This document shows positions 52,381 through 63,040 of a stretch of 64,000 bases of DNA, one piece after another. Below the pieces are notes generated by a model. That model saw only the letters and a list, made by a program, of their open reading frames with translations, did not search any database and was not told where the DNA came from. The stretch spans positions 1 through 64,000 of the forward strand of contig JAUCBJ010004184.1 of assembly GCA_032718475.1 (NCBI GenBank), in the 5' to 3' direction. Positions within the stretch are counted from its first letter, which is position 1; each line of letters starts with the position of its first letter. The translations under genes were made by a program, and so were the position numbers. The DNA comes from Nemertoderma westbladi (taxonomy: Eukaryota; Xenacoelomorpha; Nemertodermatida; Nemertodermatidae).

Positions 52381-52930
52381 TGCATTATTTCTCTCTTACA
52401 TGCTTCCACTCTTCAATCATTGCATTATTTCTCTCTTCCATGCTTCCACTCTTCAATCCTTGCATTATTTCTCTCTTCCATGCTTCATCTCTTCAATCAT
52501 TGCATTATTTCTCTCTTCCATGCTTCATCTCTTCAATCATTGCATTATTTCTCTCTTCCATGCTTCCACTCTTCAATCCTTGCATTATTTCTCTCTTACA
52601 TGCTTCCACTCTTCAATCATTGCATTATTTCTCTCTTCCATGCTTCCACTCTTCAATCCTTGCATTATTTCTCTCTTCCATGCTTCATCTCTTCAATCAT
52701 TGCATTATTTCTCTCTTCCATGCTTCCACTCTTCAATCCTTGCATTATTTCTCTCTTACATGCTTCCACTCTTCAATCATTGCATTATTTCTCTCTTCCA
52801 TGCTTCCACTCTTCAATCCTTGCATTATTTCTCTCTTCCATGCTTCATCTCTTCAATCATTGCATTATTTCTCTCTTCCATGCTTCCACTCTTCAATCAT
52901 TGCATTATTTCTCTCTTACATGCTTCCACT
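52381..52930 (+). repeat. 160/200-bp repeat marked by CTCTTACATG
   Basis: CTCTTACATG monomers occur at 52391, 52591, 52751 and 52911, spaced 200, 160 and 160 bp, with nearly the same monomers between them. This is another four- to five-monomer block amplified locally. Confidence 0.75.
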
Positions 52931-53760
52931 CTTCAATCATTGCATTATTTCTCTCTTCCATCCTTCCACTCTTCAATCCTTGCATTATTTCTCTCTTCCA
53001 TGCTTCATCTCTTCAATCATTGCATTATTTCTCTCTTCCATGCTTCATCTCTTCAATCATTGCATTATTTCTCTCTTCCATGCTTCCACTCTTCAATCAT
53101 TGCATTATTTATCTCTTCCATGCTTCATCTCTTCAATCCTTGCATTATTTCTCTCTTCCATGCTTCATCTCTTCAATCCTTGCATTATTTCTCTCTTCCA
53201 TGCTTCATCTCTTCAATCCTTGCATTATTTCTCTCTTCCATGCTTCCACTCTTCAATCATTGCATTATTTCTCTCTTCCATGCTTCCACTCTTCAATCAT
53301 TGCATTATTTCTCTCTTCCATGCTTCATCTCTTCAATCCTTGCATTATTTCTCTCTCCCGTGCTTCCACTCTTCAATCATTGCATTATTTCTCTCTTCCA
53401 TGCTTCCACTCTTCAATCATTGCATTATTTCTCTCTCCCGTGCTTCATCTCTTCCATCCTTGCATTATTTCTCTCTTCCATGCTTCCACTCTTCAATCCT
53501 TGCATTATTTCTCTCTTCCATGCTTCCACTCTTCAATCATTGCATTATTTCTCTCTTCCATGCTTCCACTCTTCAATCATTGCATTATTTCTCTCTTCCA
53601 TGCTTCCACTCTTCAATCATTGCATTATTTCTCTCTTCCATGCTTCCACTCTTCAATCATTGCATTATTTCTCTCTTCCATGCTTCCACTCTTCAATCAT
53701 TGCATTATTTCTCTCTTCCATGCTTCCACTCTTCAATCATTGCATTATTTCTCTCTTCCA

Positions 53761-54720
53761 TGCATCATCTCTTCCATCCTTGCATTATTTCTCTCTTCCA
53801 TGCTTCCACTCTTCAATCCTTGCATTATTTCTCTCTTCCATGCTTCCACTCTTCAATCATTGCATTATTTCTCTCTTCCATGCTTCCACTCTTCAATCAT
53901 TGCATTATTTCTCTCTTCCATGCTTCCACTCTTCAATCATTGCATTATTTCTCTCTTCCATGCTTCATCTCTTCCATCCTTGCATTATTTCTCTCTTCCA
54001 TGCTTCATCTCTTCCATCCTTGCATTATTTCTCTCTTCCATGCTTCATCTCTTCAATCCTTGCATTATTTCTCTCTCCCGTGCTTCCACTCTTCAATCAT
54101 TGCATTATTTCTCTCTTCCATGCTTCCACTCTTCAATCATTGCATTATTTCTCTCTTCCATGCTTCCACTCTTCAATCATTGCATTATTTCTCTCTTCCA
54201 TGCTTCCACTCTTCAATCATTGCATTATTTCTCTCTTCCATGCATCATCTCTTCCATCCTTGCATTATTTCTCTCTTCCATGCTTCCACTCTTCAATCCT
54301 TGCATTATTTCTCTCTTCCATGCTTCCACTCTTCAATCATTGCATTATTTCTCTCTTCCATGCTTCCACTCTTCAATCATTGCATTATTTCTCTCTTCCA
54401 TGCTTCCACTCTTCAATCATTGCATTATTTCTCTCTTCCATGCTTCATCTCTTCCATCCTTGCATTATTTCTCTCTTCCATGCTTCATCTCTTCCATCCT
54501 TGCATTATTTCTCTCTTCCATGCTTCATCTCTTCAATCCTTGCATTATTTCTCTCTCCCGTGCTTCCACTCTTCAATCATTGCATTATTTCTCTCTTCCA
54601 TGCTTCCACTCTTCAATCATTGCATTATTTCTCTCTTCCATGCTTCCACTCTTCAATCATTGCATTATTTCTCTCTTCCATGCTTCCACTCTTCAATCAT
54701 TGCATTATTTCTCTCTTCCA
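53761..54720 (+). repeat. 480-bp tandem duplication (12 monomers)
   Basis: 53761-54240 and 54241-54720 have the same monomer order, each starting with TGCATCATC and carrying one CTCTCTCCCG monomer (54071 and 54551). A third copy sits at 44681-45160. Confidence 0.9.
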
Positions 54721-55000
54721 TGCATCATCTCTTCCATCCTTGCATTATTTCTCTCTTCCATGCTTCATCTCTTCAATCCTTGCATTATTTCTCTCTCCCG
54801 TGCTTCCACTCTTCAATCATTGCATTATTTCTCTCTTCCATGCTTCCACTCTTCAATCATTGCATTATTTCTCTCTTCCATGCTTCCACTCTTCAATCAT
54901 TGCATTATTTCTCTCTTCCATGCTTCCACTCTTCAATCATTGCATTATTTCTCTCTTCCATGCTTCCACTCTTCAATCATTGCATTATTTCTCTCTTCCA

Positions 55001-55035
55001 TGCTTCCACTCTTCCACTCTTCCATCCTTGCATTA
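55001..55035 (+). repeat. 48-bp monomer with an 8-bp internal duplication
   Basis: The sequence CTTCCACTCTTCCACTCTTCC shows one extra CTTCCACT within the unit, and the phase of the array shifts by eight bases at this point. I saw no other copy, so the slippage appears young or unamplified. A TCCATCCGTG variant lies in the next monomer (about 55061). Confidence 0.85.
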
Positions 55036-58000
55036 TTTCTCTCTTCCATGCTTCCACTCTTCCATCCGTGCATTATTTCTCTCTTCCATCCTTCCACTCT
55101 TCAATCCTTGCATTATTTCTCTCTTCCATGTTTCCACTCTTCAATCATTGCATTATTTCTCTCTTCCATGCTTCCACTCTTCAATCATTGCATTATTTCT
55201 CTCTTCCATGCTTCCACTCTTCAATCATTGCATTATTTCTCTCTTCCATGCTTCATCTCTTCCATCCTTGCATTATTTCTCTCTTCCATGCTTCATCTCT
55301 TCCATCCTTGCATTATTTCTCTCTTCCATGCTTCATCTCTTCAATCCTTGCATTATTTCTCTCTCCCGTGCTTCCACTCTTCAATCCTTGCATTATTTCT
55401 CTCTTCCATGCTTCCACTCTTCAATCATTGCATTATTTCTCTCTTCCATGCTTCCACTCTTCAATCATTGCATTATTTCTCTCTTCCATGCTTCCACTCT
55501 TCAATCATTGCATTATTTCTCTCTTCCATGCATCATCTCTTCCATCCTTGCATTATTTCTCTCTTCCATGCTTCCACTCTTCAATCATTGCATTATTTCT
55601 CTCTTCCATGCTTCCACTCTTCAATCATTGCATTATTTCTCTCTTCCATGCATCATCTCTTCCATCCTTGCATTATTTCTCTCTTCCATGCTTCCACTCT
55701 TCAATCATTGCATTATTTCTCTCTTCCATGCTTCATCTCTTCCATCCTTGCATTATTTCTCTCTTCCATGCTTCATCTCTTCCATCCTTGCATTATTTCT
55801 CTCTTCCATGCTTCATCTCTTCAATCCTTGCATTATTTCTCTCTCCCGTGCTTCCACTCTTCAATCATTGCATTATTTCTCTCTTCCATGCTTCCACTCT
55901 TCAATCATTGCATTATTTCTCTCTTCCATGCTTCCACTCTTCAATCATTGCATTATTTCTCTCTTCCATGCTTCCACTCTTCAATCATTGCATTATTTCT
56001 CTCTTCCATGCTTCATCTCTTCAATCCTTGCATTATTTCTCTCTTCCATGCTTCCACTCTTCAATCATTGCATTATTTCTCTCTTCCATGCTTCCACTCT
56101 TCCATCCTTGCATTATTTATCTCTTCCATGCTTCATCTCTTCCATCCTTGCATTATTTATCTCTTCCATGCTTCATCTCTTCCATCCTTGCATTATTTAT
56201 CTCTTCCATGCTTCATCTCTTCCATCCTTGCATTATTTCTCTCTTCCATGCTTCCACTCTTCAATCATTGCATTATTTCTCTCTTCCATGCTTCCACTCT
56301 TCAATCATTGCATTATTTCTCTCTTCCATGCTTCATCTCTTCCATCCTTGCATTATTTCTCTCTTCCATGCTTCATCTCTTCAATCCTTGCGTTATTTCT
56401 CTCTTCCATGCTTCCACTCTTCCATCCTTGCATTATTTCTCTCTTCCATGCATCATCTCTTCCATCCTTGCATTATTTCTCTCTTCCATGCTTCATCTCT
56501 TCCATCCTTGCATTATTTATCTCTTCCATGCTTCATCTCTTCCATCCTTGCATTATTTATCTCTTCCATGCTTCATCTCTTCAATCATTGCATTATTTCT
56601 CTCTTCCATGCTTCCACTCTTCCATCCTTGCATTATTTATCTCTTCCATGCTTCATCTCTTCCATCCTTGCATTATTTATCTCTTCCATGCTTCATCTCT
56701 TCCATCCTTGCATTATTTATCTCTTCCATGCTTCATCTCTTCCATCCTTGCATTATTTCTCTCTTCCATGCTTCCACTCTTCAATCATTGCATTATTTCT
56801 CTCTTCCATGCTTCCACTCTTCCATCCTTGCATTATTTATCTCTTCCATGCTTCATCTCTTCCATCCTTGCATTATTTATCTCTTCCATGCTTCATCTCT
56901 TCCATCCTTGCATTATTTATCTCTTCCATGCTTCATCTCTTCCATCCTTGCATTATTTCTCTCTTCCATGCTTCCACTCTTCAATCATTGCATTATTTCT
57001 CTCTTCCATGCTTCCACTCTTCAATCATTGCATTATTTCTCTCTTCCATGCTTCATCTCTTCCATCCTTGCATTATTTCTCTCTTCCATGCTTCATCTCT
57101 TCAATCCTTGCGTTATTTCTCTCTTCCATGCATCATCTCTTCCATCCTTGCATTATTTCTCTCTTCCATGCTTCATCTCTTCAATCCTTGCGTTATTTCT
57201 CTCTTCCATGCTTCCACTCTTCCATCCTTGCATTATTTCTCTCTTCCATGCTTCATCTCTTCAATCCTTGCATTATTTCTCTCTTCCATGCTTCCACTCT
57301 TCAATCATTGCATTATTTCTCTCTTCCATGCTTCCACTCTTCAATCATTGCATTATTTCTCTCTTCCATGCTTCATCTCTTCAATCCTTGCATTATTTCT
57401 CTCTTCCATGCTTCCACTCTTCCATCCTTGCATCATTTCTCTCTTCCTTGTTTCCACTCTTCAATCATTGCATTATTTCTCTCTTCCATGCTTCATCTCT
57501 TCCATCCTTGCATTATTTCTCTCTTCCATGCTTCATCTCTTCCATCCTTGCATTATTTCTCTCTTCCATGCTTCATCTCTTCAATCCTTGCATTATTTCT
57601 CTCTTCCATGCTTCCACTCTTCCATCCTTGCATTATTTCTCTCTTCCATGCTTCATCTCTTCCATCCTTGCATTATTTCTCTCTTCCATGCTTCATCTCT
57701 TCAATCCTTGCATTATTTCTCTCTCCCGTGCTTCCACTCTTCAATCATTGCATTATTTCTCTCTTCCATGCATCATCTCTTCAATCCTTGCATTATTTCT
57801 CTCTTCCATGCTTCCACTCTTCCATCCTTGCATCATTTCTCTCTTCCTTGTTTCCACTCTTCAATCATTGCATTATTTCTCTCTTCCATGCTTCATCTCT
57901 TCCATCCTTGCATTATTTCTCTCTTCCATGCTTCATCTCTTCCATCCTTGCATTATTTCTCTCTTCCATGCTTCATCTCTTCAATCCTTGCATTATTTCT

Positions 58001-58370
58001 CTCTCCCGTGCTTCCACTCTTCAATCATTGCATTATTTCTCTCTTCCATGCTTCCACTCTTCAATCATTGCATTATTTCTCTCTTCCATGCTTCATCTCT
58101 TCCATCCTTGCATTATTTCTCTCTTCCATGCTTCATCTCTTCCATCCTTGCATTATTTCTCTCTTCCATGCTTCATCTCTTCCATCCTTGCATTATTTCT
58201 CTCTTCCATGCTTCATCTCTTCCATCCTTGCATTATTTCTCTCTTCCATGCTTCATCTCTTCCATCCTTGCATTATTTCTCTCTTCCATGCTTCCACTCT
58301 TCAATCCTTGCATTATTTCTCTCTTACATGCTTCATCTCTTCCATCCTTGCATTATTTCTCTCTTCCATG

Positions 58371-61300
58371 CTTAATCTCTGCCATCCTTGCATTATTTCT
58401 CTCTTCCATGCTTCCACTCTTCAATCCTTGCATTATTTCTCTCTTCCATGCTTCATCTCTTCCATCCTTGCATTATTTCTCTCTTCCATGCTTCCACTCT
58501 TCAATCATTGCATTATTTCTCTCTTCCATGCTTCATCTCTTCCATCCTTGCATTATTTCTCTCTTCCATGCTTCCACTCTTCAATCATTGCATTATTTCT
58601 CTCTTCCATGCTTCATCTCTTCCATCCTTGCATTATTTCTCTCTTCCATGCTTCATCTCTTCCATCCTTGCATTATTTCTCTCTTCCATGCTTAATCTCT
58701 GCCATCCTTGCATTATTTCTCTCTTCCATGCTTCCACTCTTCAATCCTTGCATTATTTCTCTCTTCCATGCTTCATCTCTTCCATCCTTGCATTATTTCT
58801 CTCTTCCATGCTTCCACTCTTCAATCATTGCATTATTTCTCTCTTCCATGCTTCATCTCTTCCATCCTTGCATTATTTCTCTCTTCCATGCTTCCACTCT
58901 TCCATCCTTGCATTATTTCTCTCTTCCATGCTTCCACTCTTCAATCCTTGCATTATTTCTCTCTTCCATGCTTCCACTCTTCAATCCTTGCATTATTTCT
59001 CTCTTCCATGCTTCCACTCTTCAATCCTTGCATTATTTCTCTCTTCCATGCTTCCACTCTTCCATCCTTGCATTATTTCTCTCTTCCATGCTTCCACTCT
59101 TCAATCCTTGCATTATTTCTCTCTTCCATGCTTCCACTCTTCCATCCTTGCATTATTTCTCTCTTCCATGCTTCCACTCTTCAATCCTTGCATTATTTCT
59201 CTCTTCCATGCTTCCACTCTTCAATCCTTGCATTATTTCTCTCTTCCATGCTTCCACTCTTCCATCCTTGCATTATTTCTCTCTTCCATGCTTCCACTCT
59301 TCAATCCTTGCATTATTTCTCTCTTCCATGCTTCCACTCTTCAATCCTTGCATTATTTCTCTCTTCCATGCTTCCACTCTTCAATCCTTGCATTATTTCT
59401 CTCTTCCATGCTTCCACTCTTCAATCATTGCATTATTTCTCTCTTCCATGCTTCATCTCATCCATCCTTGCATTATTTCTCTCTTCCATGCTTCCACTCT
59501 TCCATCCTTGCATTATTTCTCTCTTCCATGCTTCCACTCTTCAATCATTGCATTATTTCTCTCTTCCATGCTTCATCTCTTCCATCCTTGCATTATTTCT
59601 CTCTTCCATGCTTCATCTCTTCCATCCTTGCATTATTTCTCTCTTCCATGCTTCCACTCTTCAATCCTTGCATTATTTCTCTCTTCCATGCTTCCACTCT
59701 TCAATCATTGCATTATTTCTCTCTTCCATGCTTCATCTCTTCCATCCTTGCATTATTTCTCTCTTACATGCTTCATCTCTTCCATCCTTGCATTATTTCT
59801 CTCTTCCATGCTTCCACTCTTCAATCATTGCATTATTTCTCTCTTCCATGCTTCATCTCTTCCATCCTTGCATTATTTCTCTCTTCCATGCTTCCACTCT
59901 TCAATCATTGCATTATTTCTCTCTTCCATGCTTCATCTCTTCCATCCTTGCATTATTTCTCTCTTCCATGCTTCATCTCTTCCATCCTTGCATTATTTCT
60001 CTCTTCCATGCTTAATCTCTGCCATCCTTGCATTATTTCTCTCTTCCATGCTTCCACTCTTCAATCCTTGCATTATTTCTCTCTTCCATGCTTCATCTCT
60101 TCCATCCTTGCATTATTTCTCTCTTCCATGCTTCCACTCTTCAATCATTGCATTATTTCTCTCTTCCATGCTTCATCTCTTCCATCCTTGCATTATTTCT
60201 CTCTTCCATGCTTCCACTCTTCCATCCTTGCATTATTTCTCTCTTCCATGCTTCCACTCTTCAATCCTTGCATTATTTCTCTCTTCCATGCTTCCACTCT
60301 TCAATCCTTGCATTATTTCTCTCTTCCATGCTTCCACTCTTCAATCATTGCATTATTTCTCTCTTCCATGCTTCATCTCATCCATCCTTGCATTATTTCT
60401 CTCTTCCATGCTTCCACTCTTCCATCCTTGCATTATTTCTCTCTTCCATGCTTCCACTCTTCAATCATTGCATTATTTCTCTCTTCCATGCTTCATCTCT
60501 TCCATCCTTGCATTATTTCTCTCTTCCATGCTTCATCTCTTCCATCCTTGCATTATTTCTCTCTTCCATGCTTCCACTCTTCAATCCTTGCATTATTTCT
60601 CTCTTCCATGCTTCCACTCTTCAATCATTGCATTATTTCTCTCTTCCATGCTTCATCTCTTCCATCCTTGCATTATTTCTCTCTTACATGCTTCATCTCT
60701 TCCATCCTTGCATTATTTCTCTCTTCCATGCTTCCACTCTTCAATCATTGCATTATTTCTCTCTTCCATGCTTCATCTCTTCCATCCTTGCATTATTTCT
60801 CTCTTCCATGCTTCCACTCTTCAATCATTGCATTATTTCTCTCTTCCATGCTTCATCTCTTCCATCCTTGCATTATTTCTCTCTTCCATGCTTCATCTCT
60901 TCCATCCTTGCATTATTTCTCTCTTCCATGCTTAATCTCTGCCATCCTTGCATTATTTCTCTCTTCCACTCTTCCACTCTTCAATCCTTGCATTATTTCT
61001 CTCTTCCATGCTTCCACTCTTCCATCCTTGCATTATTTCTCTCTCCCATACTTCATCTCTTCAATCCTTGCATTATTTCTCTCTTCCATGCTTCATCTCT
61101 TCCATCCTTGCATTATTTCTCTCTTCCATGCTTCCACTCTTCAATCATTGCATTATTTCTCTCTTCCATGCTTCATCTCTTCCATCCTTGCATTATTTCT
61201 CTCTTCCATGCTTCCACTCTTCCATCCTTGCATTATTTCTCTCTTCCATGCTTCCACTCTTCAATCCTTGCATTATTTCTCTCTTCCATGCTTCCACTCT

Positions 61301-62150
61301 TCAATCCTTGCATTATTTCTCTCTTCCATGCTTCCACTCTTCAATCATTGCATTATTTCTCTCTTCCATGCTTCATCTCATCCATCCTTGCATTATTTCT
61401 CTCTTCCATGCTTCCACTCTTCCATCCTTGCATTATTTCTCTCTTCCATGCTTCCACTCTTCAATCATTGCATTATTTCTCTCTTCCATGCTTCATCTCT
61501 TCCATCCTTGCATTATTTCTCTCTTCCATGCTTCATCTCTTCCATCCTTGCATTATTTCTCTCTTCCATGCTTCCACTCTTCAATCCTTGCATTATTTCT
61601 CTCTTCCATGCTTCCACTCTTCAATCATTGCATTATTTCTCTCTTCCATGCTTCATCTCTTCCATCCTTGCATTATTTCTCTCTTACATGCTTCATCTCT
61701 TCCATCCTTGCATTATTTCTCTCTTCCATGCTTCATCTCTTCCATCCTTGCATTATTTCTCTCTTCCATGCTTCATCTCTTCAATCATTGCATTATTTCT
61801 CTCTTCCATGCTTCCACTCTTCAATCATTGCATTATTTCTCTCTTCCATGCTTCATCTCTTCAATCCTTGCATTATTTCTCTCTTACATGCTTCATCTCT
61901 TCAATCCTTGCATTATTTCTCTCTTCCATGCTTCATCTCTTCAATCCTTGCATTATTTCTCTCTTACATGCTTCATCTCTTCCATCCTTGCATTATTTAT
62001 CTCTTCCATGCTTCATCTCTTCAATCCTTGTATTATTTCTCTCTTCCATGCTTCATCTCTTCAATCCTTGTATTATTTCTCTCTTCAATGCTTCCACTCG
62101 TCCATCCTTGCATTATTTCTCTCTTCCATGCTTAATCTCTGCCATCCTTG
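58371..62150 (+). repeat. Second cluster of CTTAATCTCTGCC monomers
   Basis: The marker recurs at 58371, 58691, 60011, 60931 and 62131, after an absence of about 21.6 kb since 36761. Spacings are 320, 1,320, 920 and 1,200 bp, all multiples of 40. It again places a forward TAA in one frame. Confidence 0.85.
59310..61730 (+). repeat. 920/1,000-bp segmental copies, three partial units
   Basis: The marker CTTCATCTCATCC occurs at 59451, 60371 and 61371, and CTCTTACATG at 59761, 60681 and 61681. Both sets are spaced 920 and 1,000 bp. 59310-60020 matches 60230-60940, and the third copy covers about 61260-61700. Confidence 0.85.
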
Positions 62151-62800
62151 CATTATTTCTCTCTTCCATGCTTCATCTCTTCAATCCTTGCATTATTTCT
62201 CTCTTCCATGCTTCCACTCTTCAATCCTTGCATTATTTCTCTCTTCCATGCTTCATATCTTCAATCCTTGCATTATTTCTCTCTTCCATGCTTCCACTCT
62301 TCAATCCTTGCATTATTTCTCTCTTCCATTCTTCCACTCTTCCATCCTTGCATTATTTCTCTCTTCCATGCTTCATCTCTTCAATCCTTGCATTATTTCT
62401 CTCTTCCATGCTTCATCTCTTCCATCCTTGCATTATTTCTCTCTTCCATGCTTCATCTCTTCAATCCTTGCATTATTTATCTCTTCCATGCTTCATCTCT
62501 TCAATCCTTGCATTATTTCTCTCTTCCATGCTTCATCTCTTCAATCCTTGCATTATTTCTCTCTTCCATGCTTCATATCTTCAATCCTTGCATTATTTCT
62601 CTCTTCCATGCTTCCACTCTTCAATCCTTGCATTATTTCTCTCTTCCATTCTTCCACTCTTCCATCCTTGCATTATTTCTCTCTTCCATGCTTCATCTCT
62701 TCAATCCTTGCATTATTTCTCTCTTCCATGCTTCATCTCTTCCATCCTTGCATTATTTCTCTCTTCCATGCTTCATCTCTTCAATCCTTGCATTATTTAT
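62141..62800 (+). repeat. 320-bp tandem duplication (8 monomers)
   Basis: CTTCATATCT (62251 and 62571), CTCTTCCATTCTTCC (62321 and 62641) and CATTATTTAT (62471 and 62791) all recur at 320 bp. This opens the last domain, which lacks the AATCATT form. Confidence 0.85.
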
Positions 62801-63040
62801 CTCTTCCATGCTTCATCTCTTCAATCCTTGCGTTATTTCTCTCTTCCATGCTTCATCTCTTCCATCCTTGCATTATTTCTCTCTTCCATGCTTCATCTCT
62901 TCAATCCTTGCATTATTTCTCTCTCCCGTGCTTCATATCTTCCATCCTTGCATTATTTCTCTCTTCCATGCTTCCACTCTTCCATCCTTGCATTATTTCT
63001 CTCTTCCATGCTTCCACTCTTCCATCCTTGCATTATTTCT

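Larger units (their letters stand above)
31600..62130 (+). repeat. AATCATT-rich satellite domain
   Basis: From about 31,610 the end variant AATCATTGCA is frequent, usually with CTTCCACTC. From about 34.8 kb the variant CTCTCTCCCGTG (two linked changes at positions 13 and 16, creating a CpG) is also common, absent only from a few stretches. Most long segmental copies lie in this domain. Confidence 0.8.

Noticed and set aside
3253-62135. A titin-sized or silk-like repetitive protein encoded by the array
   Set aside because: The same open character is present in all three forward frames, amplified variants introduce stops, and there is no splice, signal or promoter context. The open frames follow from the stop-free monomer.
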